From Hirsutella rhossiliensis (Eukaryota; Ascomycota; Sordariomycetes; Hypocreales; Ophiocordycipitaceae), in NCBI RefSeq assembly GCF_020360975.1, contig NW_025408668.1, positions 3,286,001 to 3,350,000 on the forward strand: a stretch of 64,000 bases of DNA. The letters run 5' to 3'. The notes under the pieces are model-generated. The model was given only the letters and a program-made list of their open reading frames with translations, made no database searches and was not told where the DNA came from. Positions 35,558-47,935 of the stretch are shown piece by piece. The stretch's first letter is position 1. Each line of letters opens with the position of its first letter. Both the position numbers and the translations under genes were made by a program.

Positions 35558-36580
35558 ATGGGCAAGAAAGACTACAAAGGAACCATCCTTGATGGAAGAG
35601 ACTCCTTTGACAGCTGGAAGATGGATCTTGAAGATAACTTGTTGAGTGACGATCTTATGAGCTGCGTCACCGGTAAGGCAACAGCGGAATCGTCAGATTT
35701 ATCAACGCCAGGAGAGAATGCTGCGGACATTAAAAATGTCTCTCTTGCGAGAATGAAAATACGACAGAGTATTGACCAGATCCACAAGAACTCAGTCAAC
35801 CATCTCACCGATCCACGAGCAATTTATCAATCCCTCGTTAAGCGATATGCGACATCGAACAAAGCGCGCCTTCGACAGCTGATGCGAATGCTATACGACG
35901 TTAGTACGCAGACGAATAGAACTGTGCAGGAGAAGGTCGACGACCTAAAGCGACTTCGAGCTCAGATTAATAGCCAAGACAAGGACATTGTTATCCATGA
36001 ACAGCTATTGATTTGCTTCTTGCAAATGAGCATGGACGACGCTTTTAACACTACGGTCGAGATCTTGAACGCCTCGACAGAGACGTTGACAATGGAAAAG
36101 GTGCAGAGCTCTCTGGAAAGCAAAGAGTTGGAGCTCGTCGATACGACAATCAAGGGAGAAACCGCACAATTCGCAGGTCGTGGCCGCAGTGCATGGAACA
36201 AAGGGAACAACAGGTCCAAAGCACAGGATGGTGGCGATGATAGCAAGGAGGAGTATCTGAAGAAGGCAGGGGGGTGCTGGTCTTGTGGCGGTATGCATTT
36301 CAAGCATGATTGTGCAATTTGGCACCAAACCAAAGCAGGGAAGACCTGGCTAGCCTCTGAAAAAGCGAAGGCGAGAGAGGCCATGGATAGCAAAGAAAAG
36401 GCAAACGCGGTCAGGATCCTTGAAGACAGTGGTAGTGAATCTGAGAGATCTACCTACTTGCTTCGAACACAAAGGAAACAGCCCTCCACAATGGTATCTC
36501 GACAGCTGTGCTTCCGTCCATATCACCCCAAGGGAAGACCAATTTATCTCAAAGTTGTCCCCTACAAAGACAAGTGTTGA
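35558..36580 (+). CDS. Copia-2 gag protein
   Basis: 340 residues from ATG 35558. It forms the particle that packages element RNA. The N-terminal part ('DGRDSFDSWKMDLED', 'AIYQSLVKRYATSNKARLRQ') matches Copia gag polyproteins. A zinc knuckle C-x2-C-x3-H-x4-C ('CWSCGGMHFKHDC') sits near residues 245-257. The last ~50 residues read past a frame change into the protease region, which overlaps from 36420 in another frame. The true gag C-terminus is therefore uncertain. Confidence 0.85.
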   Translation: MGKKDYKGTILDGRDSFDSWKMDLEDNLLSDDLMSCVTGKATAESSDLSTPGENAADIKNVSLARMKIRQSIDQIHKNSVNHLTDPRAIYQSLVKRYATSNKARLRQLMRMLYDVSTQTNRTVQEKVDDLKRLRAQINSQDKDIVIHEQLLICFLQMSMDDAFNTTVEILNASTETLTMEKVQSSLESKELELVDTTIKGETAQFAGRGRSAWNKGNNRSKAQDGGDDSKEEYLKKAGGCWSCGGMHFKHDCAIWHQTKAGKTWLASEKAKAREAMDSKEKANAVRILEDSGSESERSTYLLRTQRKQPSTMVSRQLCFRPYHPKGRPIYLKVVPYKDKC

Positions 36581-39442
36581 GATTGCAGACGGCTCCGAGG
36601 TTCGTTCAAGAGGGAAAGGAGATGTGAGGATCTTTTACATCTCACAGAAAGGAAGAGCAAAGTCGACAATAGTACATGGGGTGCACTACATCCCGGAGGC
36701 GACGAGCAGCCTGCTATCAGTCGGTGAACTGGAAGACAGGGGAGCATGTATTGTCGTGGACTCTCCGGGGAAGACAGTCACGGTGACAAGAAATCAGGAG
36801 GAGGTGCTGTTTGGCCACAGACATAAAAAGGTGTGGCGCTTGAGCCAGACAAGAGGGCACCGAGCCCATACAATCCAAGAAAGGATGGCGATAACGGGGT
36901 AGCGCTGAAGTCAATCCTGAAGATGCCTGAAAGACTACTACATGCTAGGCTGGGACACCCTGGAAAGCATATGGAGGGCAAACTGAACGCCGTAATGGAT
37001 GATCTCGGAGACAACTCATTCTGCCCGTCATTCTGCTCAAGCTGCACCGAGGCCAAAATGACAAGAAAGGTCTCAAGGGAGCCAATGTCTGCGGTGACAG
37101 AAAAGCTAGAGAGAGTCCATATAGATCTTTGGGGGCCAGTTGAGCTATCACTTCAAGGAATGAAGTACATGCTGACAATCACCGATCAGGCTACCGGGCG
37201 AGTTTGGGTTTATTTCTCTAGAGACAAAACGAGAATTACCGACAAGATCAAAGCCTGGGTAGTTGTTGCAGAGGCAGAGTGTCGCGAGTACGGAAAAGGC
37301 GAAAAGGTCAAGGCGATGCGCTTTGATCGCGGGAAGGAGTTTCTAAACGAGGCAATGAAGGTATTTTGCACGGGAGAGCTATTCGGATCAGACCAACAGT
37401 GGGCTACCACCCGGAGGGAATAGTATCTCTGAGAGGCATGAGAACCATATCAGAGAGGGGTCTGCTATGCGCCACGAAATGGACCTCCCTGCAGCATACT
37501 GGGAGTTTTCGAACGCAACAGCGGCCTATCTGAGAAATAGGGAGTTGTCAAGGGAATGGCTAAAAGCCCATGGGAGTTATGGCGTGGAGAGAAGCCAAGA
37601 TCAGGGCACTTGAGAGTGTTCGGATGTCCTGCCTGGGTATTTATTCCCAAAGAAAAGAGAACAAAGCTTCTGAAAGAGCATGGCAAGGAGTTTTGTTGGA
37701 TACAAAGAGGAGACAGATAAAATCTATCTAGTCTGGAACCCAGCTGATAAGAAGGTCCACGAGGTTCGATTCGTGGAATTCGATGAGAGCAAGTATATGG
37801 ACAATGAAATCAGCCAAGAATCACAATCGCAGTATGACGATGAGAAGGAAGAGAAAAAGGAGCAAGGGGAGCTCACTGATGATGACTCTGATGCCGAAGA
37901 TTCGGTCAGGGATAGGACCATGGACCAGGAAGCTACAGAAGCTGGGGAGGATGCCGGAGAAGCAGCGGATGGGAACCCGACCGACCAAGACACTGCAGAT
38001 TCGGAGGAAGAGCTCCAAGGAGACACAATCGTTGTCAATACAGGGAGCGGATATAACCTCTGCTGAAAGGAGTCTGCCGAAAACAAGATCCCAGATTCGT
38101 GGTTCACACAGAAACACGGGATCAATTACGAGGAAACCTTCGCACCCACGATCCGGCTCGATGCGATGAGGATCATTCTAGCTTTAGCGGCGAAGAAAGG
38201 CTGGAAGGTATACCAGATGGATGCTGTGGCTGCGTTCCTTGCAGCAGACCTAAAGGAAAGGATCTTCATGAAAGTGCCAACTGAGCTCCAGCAATATTTC
38301 GGGAAATACGTTCAGATCCTGAAGAGTTTGTACGGATTGAAGCAAGCTGCAAGGATGTGGTATTTGCTAATATCAGAATATCTCAAGGAGATTGGTTTCT
38401 CACCGATGACAGTGGACCCGACAATATTCAGACATACAGAGTCGGGGTAATCATCGGCGTGCACGTGGATGACTTTATGATTACAGGGGACGAGGATGCC
38501 ATTGAACTGGTCAAGGAAAAGCTGAAGGAAGATTTGAGATGAAAGACCTCGGAGAAGCAGAGAACATTCTCGGAATTCGGATTCAAAGGCACAAAGGAAA
38601 GCTGATGATTGGTCAATCACAATTTGCGAAGAAATCGTGGCAGAATTTCTCTACGACGACTCAATGAAGCACGCAACCCCATGGAACCTGGAGCTATACG
38701 GAAGCTCGTTGAGGAACCGGACGGCCTCTGAACCATGACGAATGGTTGAAATACGTGGAATTGCTCGGAAAGCTGATTTGGCTATGCAATACGAGGTTCG
38801 ACACTATATTCGCAGTTAACAGAATGGCATCTTTCACGGTAGAGGCATGCTGGAACCACTGGAAGGCTTTGCTACGAATATTGGGTTATGTCGGCAGGAC
38901 TATTCACCACGGTATCACATATGGCGGAAATAATGAGCACGCTCAAGGAGTCGAAGGCAGCGATATCGACTATTATTCCATTGACCACAACATCGAAGGG
39001 CACGTCGGCTCTGCAGGCCTACAAGATGGGGAAGCGTTCTCTGACACCGACTACGCTACTGATCCAAGGGACCGGAAGAGTATCCTGGGGTTCATCTTTA
39101 TGGTCTACGGAGGCGCCGTCATGACGTATAGCAAGAAGATGAAATCAGTGGCAAGATCTACGACAGAAGCAGAGTATGTTGGGATGGGGAGGCCACAAAG
39201 CTGCTCTCTGGGGACGTCGACTACTTGCAGAGCTGGAAGGAAAGGGGAGCAAACAGTGCCACTACTGCTTGGAGATAATAAGGGCTGTACAGCTGACCCG
39301 AGGAGTATCGAACACGTCGAAAATCAAGCATGTTGATATAGCATTTCATCACGTCGTTGATGAGGTCAAGGAAGGAGAATTCAAGTCTACTGGGTTCCAG
39401 GGAGAATATGCTAGCAGATGGGATGACCAAGCCTCTGCCTAG
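36420..39442 (+). pseudogene. Copia-2 pol, fragmented by frameshifts
   Basis: Segments in differing frames: protease 36420-36902 ('WYLDSCASVHITP', an unusual DSCAS active site where DSGAS is common); GAG-pre-integrase and integrase start 36833-37423 ('LLHARLGHPG', 'HIDLWGP', 'RFDRGKEF'); an acidic linker 37680-38066; reverse transcriptase 38166-38450 ('VYQMDAVAAFLAADLKE', 'SLYGLKQAARMWY') continuing 38357-38542 ('GVHVDDFMI'); RNase H 38746-39336 ('SVARSTTEAEYVGM') and a tail 39176-39442 in a further frame. At least five frame changes are needed. No RIP-type stop pattern is seen. It cannot make a full polyprotein as read. Confidence 0.85.
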
Positions 39443-39526
39443 GGATGCTTTCGAGAGGAACAGGTGGAGGATTGGAATTGGACCCATACGCTATGAATAG
39501 CGTTGCAGTTGAAGTCTGACAGCTCT

Positions 39527-39533
39527 AGGGGAG
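39527..39533 (+). other. Copia-2 polypurine tract
   Basis: AGGGGAG immediately before the 3' LTR, in the position that primes second-strand synthesis. Confidence 0.7.
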
Positions 39534-39685
39534 TGTTGACTTGATATGAGACATGGACCAAGACATGTTTAGGCAGCAGTTACAAGTGGTGAGTCACTGG
39601 ATAGTGGCACGGACGTGCCACTATGTATATATGTATGTTGAGAGCTGTCAGACAGAATTGAATAGAAGCAAGTTCAATCGCAACA
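39534..39685 (+). repeat. Copia-2 3' LTR (152 bp)
   Basis: Identical to 35298-35449 by direct reading. Followed by GTAAC at 39686-39690. Confidence 0.95.
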
Positions 39686-39690
39686 GTAAC
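39686..39690. repeat. Target-site duplication GTAAC of Copia-2 (right)
   Basis: Partner of 35293-35297. Copia-1 sequence resumes here. Confidence 0.95.
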
Positions 39691-42600
39691 GGTTACTCGA
39701 CTATCTTTCGAGAGGCTAGCCGGGAACTAGACGAAGAGGCTGCTAGAGTACAACAGCAAGCAGTCTTATTCCTTCGTGGCCAGCACTCGACCTAGACGGC
39801 TCGACCTGCTGCCCCTGCAGCTGCTGCAGCCCCTGTTGCTGCGGCTCCCGCTGCTGCTGCTGCGGCTGTTGCTCCTTCGGCTCCTCCTCCCTCGAGAGCA
39901 TTAACACCGTTATCAACGGCTGCCCTAGGCCCGGCCCCGGCTCCGCCTCTTGCTCCGGGCCCGGCCCCGGTCCCGTTAGTCAGACCGGCCCGACTAGTCC
40001 CCTAATAGACCTTTCAGTCCGTTAGTCGAAAAATCAGGGAACTAGTCGAAATCGAACCTCTTCGTCAAAATCAGCAACAAGGGGTAAAAAGGGGGGGTTT
40101 TTAAGCAGACCTTCCGGATCGGGACGAGGATTCCTCGAAGAAACAGAAGACTAGACGACGAAACGGCTGCCTAGCCTGCAAATCCCTAGGCCATCGATTA
40201 TTACAATGCTAGTAGGTCTTTAAGGAAAACCGACCCGAAGGATTTAACCCTTTAAAGAGGCTATAAGAAACGATATAATAGTCTCTTAAGGAGGATCCCT
40301 CGTTGTAGAAGAAGATAGACGAGATTCGGGTTGCTAAGAAATAGCAACTAATAACGCCGCTGCCCTTATTCGAGCCGCAAATTCGAGGAAAAATCGTTAG
40401 TATAGCAAATCTAGCATTCGTCTTCCCTACGGATTAGCAAGACCAACCGTTAGGACCCTCCGATTATCCCCTACGAAAATCAGCTATCCTTGACTCCGGT
40501 GCTTCCCTCGACATCTGCAATACACTCTTACGATTCCGGTCCTTTAAGAAGGCACGGAGGGAATACCTTATTGCCGGGGAATCAACCGTACGGATAGAAG
40601 GATATAGAAGGGTGAATTTCACGATAAAATTACCTAATAGATCTATATAAATTCTTCGAAGAAAAAGGGTAGCTTTTTGCCCTCGATTTTTAACGAGCCT
40701 GATTTCCTTCCGCCTTCTTCGAAAGGAAGGAATCTTCTAGGATACGACGTCTAAGCCTACGAGGCTAGTCTAGAAGAATCAGACTATTAGGCTTATCGAG
40801 GAAAAATTCGGTTAATTTATTCTCGAATTCCAACCTATCCTTAGGAAGGAATCTCTCGAGAAGTTAGCTTTCCCTGCTAGGAGGGTAGGATCTAAGGACC
40901 CTCTTCTAGCAGCCTAAGGAGACGGCAATCTTTAGCACGCACGACTTAGTCACCCGGGCCCCTTAGCTTTATATAAGCTAGGACAATAATAGGGCGTACG
41001 AATAAGGGGACCAAAGACCGTCGAATGCGAACACTGCGGCTAAGGAAAGACTAGGAGACGAATTTCTAGACGAACGCCTTTACGGCCGGACTAGCCGTGT
41101 AAGGAAATTTAGGTCGATTAGACCGACGTCTCTAGGGACTAGGAAAGCTTCGTTAGGGTAATGTTTTTCATAGACGCTTTTTTAGGGATAGTTTTCCCTT
41201 ATTTCTTATAGACCTACCTAAGCAAGCATAACTAGTCTGCCCTCCGGGACTTCGTTAACTAGATGAAATCCTACTTTAGCTACGAGGTAAAGAAGATACG
41301 GTCTAACGGAGAGCTATTTACGAAGGATATCTTAAATTAGCTTCGAAAAAGGGGCATTTTACCCCTCCCGTTAGCACCGAATACCTAGGCCTAGAACGGA
41401 GGGGCAGAAAGATCAGGGGGTGCTATAATAGAAAGGGCCCGTACGATAAGACTTACTGTAAGGCTTCCACACGACCTTTAGAGGGAAGTCGTTGAGACCG
41501 CCTATTACCTTCGGAACCGGACCCCTAGAGGGACTACCTAAGGAATAGACTAGAAATCCCCCCTCGAGCTCTTTACGAAGAAGAGGGCCTCGCTAGCCCA
41601 CCTTCGTGCCTACGGCTATAAGGTATACGCAATGACTGCCGATGCATAGCTAAAAAGGAAGAAGAAAAGAAAGCTTAATCTAAGAGCCTTTATTAGTTAC
41701 CTTATTAGTTATAATTCTACGAATATCTTCCGGATCTAGATTCCTCTTCTATGGAAGGTTATTTCGACTAGGGATGTGATTTTCAACGAATCTAGCTTCT
41801 TCGACGGAAAGAGGGATTAATAGCCCCTCTTACTCTCTTAACGTTAGCTAATTTAGAAGATTTAAATCCCCCCTTCCTAATAGTCTTAAGAAGAGGTCCT
41901 AGACGAGGAAACGGAAGAAGAAACCGACGTCGAAGTAGTAGAGGATAACGCCGACTTCGAGGAAAAAGAAGAAGAGGAAGCTGCTAGATTAGATGATCTA
42001 GACGAAGAAGGAGACTATAGGAAAGCGGTAGAGCTAGAATACGCCTACCTACCTACGCCTCCTCCTACGTAAGAAGAAGATCTAGAAGCAGCTTTTTTAG
42101 TTAGTCTTCCCGTCTCGGCCCCTAAGGGGGTAGGAAAGGCACCTCTCTCGAAGGATTACCCGGCTGCCTTTTTATCCCTGCTTCGAGAAGCAAAGGAAGG
42201 TATAGGGCCCGATACGAAAGAAGACTAGTTTCTCCCCTATTTCGATCGTTTTTCCGACTTCTACCTAACGCTAATAGAAGACGGTTCCCACGGAGCGTTC
42301 ATAGCAGGCCGGCTTTTTAAGCTAGTATTAGCAAGGAAGGTATATAAAAGAGACCTCCCGGACCCACTAGCAAACCAGAAGCAGCTAGAAAAACACCCCT
42401 TTAGAGACTAGTTTTTCTAGGCCTAGAAAGACTACCTAGCCTTATACGAAGAGATAGGGTCTTTCGAAGAGGTCCTTAAGGAAAAAGCAAGAGGAAAACA
42501 GGTCCTTAGCTATAAGTAGGTCTTTATCTATAAGACTAATAAACACGGCTTCCTTTAAAAGTATAAGGCCCGGCTAGTTATCTATAGGAATTAATAGGAA

Positions 42601-44289
42601 AAAGGGGATTTACCTACTAGGGCAACCACCCTAGCTAGGATGTCTTTTCGGACCCTTATGGCTATAGTAGCAGAATTCGACCTCGAGCTCGATTAGATAG
42701 ATATAGTTAACGCCTTTATTAACTGCCTACTTAAGGAAGAAGAAGTTGTCTATATACGCCTTCTACTAGGCTTCTAATAGCTAGGAAAGGTTCTACGGCT
42801 TAGGAAAGCTCTATACGGACTACGAAGATCACCCCTTCTTTAGCAATAGCATTTAATAGGTTCCCTCGAAGCCCTAGGCTTCACGAAAGTCCCTTAGGAA
42901 CCGTATATAATGCAGAAGGGTAAAATCACGGTCTTCTTCTACGTCGACGATATTATCTAGGCCTACCCGAAAGAGGAAGAAGCTGCTGCTAGGGAGGCTA
43001 TACGAGGCCTATAATAAAGGTATAAGATAACTAGGCTAGGGGAGCTAAAGTGGTTCCTAGGGATACGAATCCTTAGGAATAGGTCCTAACGGATAATCTA
43101 GCTTACCTAAGACGCCTATATCGATAAGGTCGCTTATAAATTCCTCCCTAATTCCCTCGATAAGAAGCTTCCCTCTACGCCTATATTAGACGAAGAGCTT
43201 TTGCCTGATCCGTCCTTTTAAGCTAGGGAGTAAGAGAAACACTAATATTAATAGAAGGTGGGCTCCCTGCTTTTTTTAGCTATTTCTACTAGACCGGATA
43301 TCTCTTTTACGGTCTCCTAGCTAGCTAGGCATAACTAGAATCCTAGCCCTAGGCATTAAGAAGCAGTAGATAGAGCTATCCTTTATCTCTATTTAATGAG
43401 ATTATATAGTCTGCGCCTAGGAGGGCAGGGAAGGAAATAAGCTGCCGAAATCTTCCTTTATTCGAGCGATTCGTCCTTTACGGATAATTCCTTAGATAGA
43501 AAAAGCTTATAAGGGTATATTATATCCCTTTTTAGAGGAACTATTGCTTAGAGAGCTTCGAAGCAGGCCACCGTTACGACTTCTAGTACGGAGGCAGAGC
43601 TACTAGCTCTTTTAGAAGCGTTAAAAGAAGCGATTTTCCTTAGCCGGCTATTAATATCTCTACGACTGTAAATTCCGACCCTATTAGCTATAGAATACGA
43701 TAACACGCAAACTATACGAATTCTTACGGAAAACAGTAAGTTATCGACCCGGCTACGGTATATCGATATCTACTAGCATTGGTTACGCTAAGAGGTCTAA
43801 AGGGGACTTATTTCCGTCCGTTAGGTTCTAACGGCATCAATAAAAGCCGACGGTCTTACGAAGCCCCTACCGAAGTAGAAGCTAGCTGTCTTTTTATAGT
43901 AAATTAGGCTAGAAGACGTTCGAGAGAAGCTATCCTTAGAAGCCCGCCTTAAGAGTCTACGAGAGGAGCTAATAGCACGTAGGAGGAAGGAGACGTCTAT
44001 AGCCGAAGAGAGGAATTAGGACTTGTCCTAAAGGAGGCCCTAGCTTAATTAGGACTTATTCTTCTTAAAGGCCCCTTTTAGGACTTATCCTTAGAGAAGA
44101 CCCCCTTTCTTGCAGGACTTGATTTCCTCCTTAGGCCCCTTTTCCTAAAGTAGGTCTAAAAGAGCCCGGGGCCAAAACCCGGATTTCTCGAGTAGGGGAG
44201 AAGTATAGACTAAGACCTCCTCTATACGCTCACTAGCCCGAAGCCGTATTAGCTATGCCCTTAAGGGGCAGGCCATAGCTAAGGGGGTG

Positions 44290-44775
44290 TGTCGCGAAGC
44301 GTGGCCTGATTTCGTAGTTCTCGGAGATATCCCTTAGCACGAGGGACCAAGGAAGCTAAAAAACACCCGGTATAGAAGAAGGAAGAAGGAGCTAAAAAGA
44401 GGTGTAGAAAGGAGGGTGGGGGCATAAGGGGAAGTAGAAGTAGCGATGGCTTCCTATAGAGGTGGCGAGAGATAAGACGGATATGCCGGCAACGGCTAGA
44501 AAGGAAAGGAAAAACCGGTAAAAAGCTCGGTAGTTAAAAGGACATTAGTAGCTTCTTTAAGCAGGATCTTCTTTGTTAATTGAGATGCTAGACGGGTATA
44601 AAGAGGGGCGTTAGATAGAGGAAAGAAGGACAATTAAGGCAATATAACAATCACTCCCCTACCTTTATTGCTGCCCCCGTAAGAATTAAATCCCTCTGCC
44701 CTGCCTATCCGACCCCTTACTTTTAATTTTACCTTCGTGCATTTTTATGCACTTCTCGCATCTCTCTTTACGAGA
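44290..44775 (+). repeat. Copia-1 3' LTR (486 bp)
   Basis: Preceded by a purine run (AAGGGGGTG, 44281-44289) serving as polypurine tract. Compared with the 5' LTR it carries more TpA at sites such as CAG to TAG and GTGG to ATAG, though a few sites go the other way. Followed by ATTAT at 44776-44780. Confidence 0.9.
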
Positions 44776-44780
44776 ATTAT
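44776..44780. repeat. Target-site duplication ATTAT of Copia-1 (right)
   Basis: Partner of 34050-34054. Confidence 0.85.
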
Positions 44781-47246
44781 ATAATTAAAAAAGAAAGTCT
44801 AGTCCTCTATAACCTAGATAAATATAAGTAAAGAAGAAAAAGCTACTATAATTACTAAAGACTCTTATAAAATTAAAATTAAGTAGTAAGTATTAAGTAA
44901 TAACTATAGGAAATAAATTAATCTTTATACTAATTAAAAATAATTTAGTTTTCTACTTAGCTAATATTTAGACTAAGTTAAAAAAATACTTTACCTATTA
45001 ATATTATAGGGCAATATAACCCTTAATAAGTACGCTCTTACTAAAGAGGGTACTAACTAAAAGGATATCGACGCTAAGATAGAGAATAAAGCCTAATAAA
45101 TTAATAAGATTATATTTCTTCTTAATAAAGGCGATAAGTCGCTTAAGTTTAGCGCTTAGTTCGGTAATAAGTAACCTTTTTAAGGAATTAAAGAAGTACT
45201 TAAATAAAACTAAAAGGTATTTTAATCTTCTTAACCTTAATTACTCTTATATACTAATTATTATAGAACTAAAAAGCATTAGTATTTTAGTGCTTTTAAA
45301 AATACTTTAGTATAACTATTTAGTTAATATTTTCTAAGCTATAGGTACTTAAAGTATACTTAACCTTAGTAGTTTAAGTAGTAAAAAGCGTTCTTTTAGA
45401 GTAGTAGAAAGAGTAAGTCTTACTTTATTTACTTCTTTATATATTTCTAAGTTAACTCCTTACTAGATTTCTAGAATCCCTTTATAGCTTAAATATTTTC
45501 TTATATTATAAACTATTTTATTAGTTTACTTTTAGTCTTTAAACTAAGCCTTTATAATAAATCGCGTTAATAAGAAGACTATTTATATAAGTACTAAGCT
45601 TTTAATAATTTAAGCTAATTAATTAAACTAACTAAATAAATAAGAGACTTTTTAGTATATAGCTTAAGACTAATATCTATCGTTAGGTATTTTAGGTAAT
45701 TTCTTAACAACGAATTTTAACTAGGCCCTTAAAGATCTTAATAGTACGCGAGATTTATAGCTATATAAAGTAAGGTAAAGGGAAGAAAAGGAGTTAGGTA
45801 ATCCTTCCTAGACCTATATAACTATAATAAGAGACTAATAACTTTCCTTAATCTATTTTTAAGAGAATCCTTTTAAACTTTAAGAGGTATACTAAGGAGT
45901 ATAAGAATATACTTTATTAGTTTCTTTTAAGTCCTTTATAATAAGAAGCCCTAGCGTTATTCTAGATACTATTAATAGAAAGCTTTTTAGTTTAAGTTAG
46001 CTAAGTAGATATTTAAATCTATAGAAGGTATTTAAGGCGTTTTTCCTAACCTATTACTACCTTAGAGAGTTAGCTTAAAAGTAAGGAAAGTAAAGAATTT
46101 TAGTATATTTTATTTATATACTATTATTTAGATTAATATAAATATTACTATAAATACTATAATATTTTATAATAAGTAGTAATAGTATAGTTACTATTAA
46201 TATATAAATATATATTTTAATTATTTCCTTTTTTATATAAAAGTTTATAAACCTTTATTTTTCCTAAGTAATATATCCCTTTATAAGAAGGACTAAATAG
46301 ATAAACTTCTATATAAGTAGAGCATACTATATTTTACTAAAGAAATAATTACTTAATATTAAAAGTATATACCCTTAGATAGAGATTAAAAGGGATATTA
46401 ATTACGCCTATTAAAATAAGGGTAGATACTTAAAGGTAGGAATAGAATTCTAGCTATATTCTAAATAGTTCTTCTATCTTACTACCTCCCTTTTACCTTT
46501 TAAGCTAAATATATCTATCTTAAGAAAGGATTAAAACTAAGTAGGTAGAGTTATTAATCTATAAACTGCCTAGATAACTAAATATATAAGAACTTAAGGG
46601 GCGGGAGTCTCGAGATTATCTTAGTAAAAGAGGAAGAAGTTTTAAGGGCGGCCGGGATAAGGGAGTTAGTATTTAATATATTAGCGTTAGCGGCGGCTTA
46701 GGGAATACTATTAACGTTTATTATACTAGGCTTAGTCTAAGAGGCGGCGAGCTTTATTATAGAGGATAAGGAAAGCTTTACTTAGGCGAAGATAAGTATT
46801 ATAGAAGTAGTAAAGTTAGTTATAAAGGCAGCAAACTTTTTAGAGATAGCGAGCTTTATAAATATAGCGAGCTTAATAAAAGGGGCGCTAGTATCTTATA
46901 AGCTAAATCGGTCGATTAATTATTCGCTTAGTCTTATATTTACTAAGGACTAATATAATCGCTAAGCTAGTAAAGAAGCTATTAAAGCTTAATTCTAGCT
47001 ATCTAGCTATAAGCTTTACTTTTACTAGTAAATAGTAAGAGTTTATTTTATTTTAGATATACCTTTCTTAAGGTAAGGTATATAGTATACTAGGAGCGTA
47101 CCTTTAGAAATAAAAAGAAAGGAGGGAATACTTTCTATAATAATATAGTAGGAAATTTTAATTAATAGGTAATATATAAAGGCTTAGTAAAACTCTTTTA
47201 TATTTTATATATAGTATATATACTAAGATATAACTTTATATTTATA

Positions 47247-47935
47247 AGAATATACCCTTATATTCCTATTTTACTATTATAAAGAAATAATAGGTATAGG
47301 GAGGCTCTATAAAATAAGCTAGTAAAAAGAGGCTCTATAATATAGTCTAAGGGAATAACCCTTAAAGATAAAGACCTTTACTAGACATCTATACCTTCCT
47401 TTAGGAAAAGCGGGTTAAGATAAGCCTATCTTAATAAAATAAAACATATATAAAATGCATAAGTTAATTACGAGTAGAACGGATACCCTATTACCTATTT
47501 TAGCCTAGCGGTTCCGAAGATATCCGCGATACGAGAATAGGTAGGGCATAGAATATTCTAGTTAAATCTACTACTTATACTAGAACCTATAGTCTTACTT
47601 TAACTATTATATTATAATTAGACTACTTAATAAGTTAGGAAGATATACTATAGATAGAGCTTTTTAAGCACTATAGAATATACTAGAAAGCTAACTAATT
47701 AGTCTACTAGTAAGCGAGCAATAGTCTATAAAAGATAAAGGATTTCCCTAGGAGTAGTAGATAGAATAAGTAAGTTTATAAGTATCTTTTATAACGCTAT
47801 TCTTTTAATATATTATTTAGCCCCTTATATACTCGTTATAAATTCTAGACGAGATCCTACCTTATACTCTATCGACCGATTATTCCGCTTACGTTATTAA
47901 TTACCTAATCCTACGCTTATTACTTATACCTTTTT
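47247..47935 (+). repeat. Dispersed repeat family F, copy 1
   Basis: About 690 bases match 57899-58565 (same strand) and 55778-56456 (opposite strand). Landmarks are 'tataagaatatacccttata' at the start, 'cataagttaattacgag' in the middle and 'cctaatcctacgctta' at the end. No coding signal; probably a solo LTR or other short element. Confidence 0.6.

Larger units (their letters stand above)
35298..39685 (+). mobile_element. Copia-2: young un-RIPed Ty1/Copia element nested in Copia-1
   Basis: A 4388-bp element with LTRs of 152 bp that I read as identical, a TSD GTAAC, a primer-binding site and a polypurine tract. Composition is normal, with CpA and TpG abundant, in sharp contrast to the surrounding host element. 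Order is gag, protease, integrase, reverse transcriptase, RNase H (Ty1/Copia). gag is one open frame, but pol is split over several frames, so this copy is probably non-autonomous. Confidence 0.95.
34055..44775 (+). mobile_element. Copia-1: RIP-degraded Ty1/Copia element carrying a nested element
   Basis: Two 486-bp LTRs and a 5-bp duplication (ATTAT) bound the element; without the nested insertion it is about 6.3 kb. Plus-strand remnants, ignoring stops, follow Copia order: gag with zinc knuckle C-x2-C-x4-H-x4-C at 40168-40209; protease 'LDSGAS' at 40489-40506; GAG-pre-integrase 'HARLSHPGPLALYKL' near 40936; integrase from about 41000; reverse transcriptase with 'FFYVDDII' (YVDD at 42940-42951); RNase H near 43456-43660 ('TVTTSSTEAELLALLEALKE'). 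Stops are nearly all TAG/TAA from CAG/CAA-type codons, as RIP produces. Dead as a coding element. Confidence 0.92.

Noticed and set aside
36420..36580. Programmed frameshift between gag and protease in Copia-2
   Set aside because: I see no clear slippery signal, and further frame changes downstream show general damage, so a special mechanism is not needed.
34660..44289. Treating Copia-1 coding remnants as genes
   Set aside because: Every domain is interrupted by TAG/TAA stops typical of RIP; it is annotated as a dead element only.
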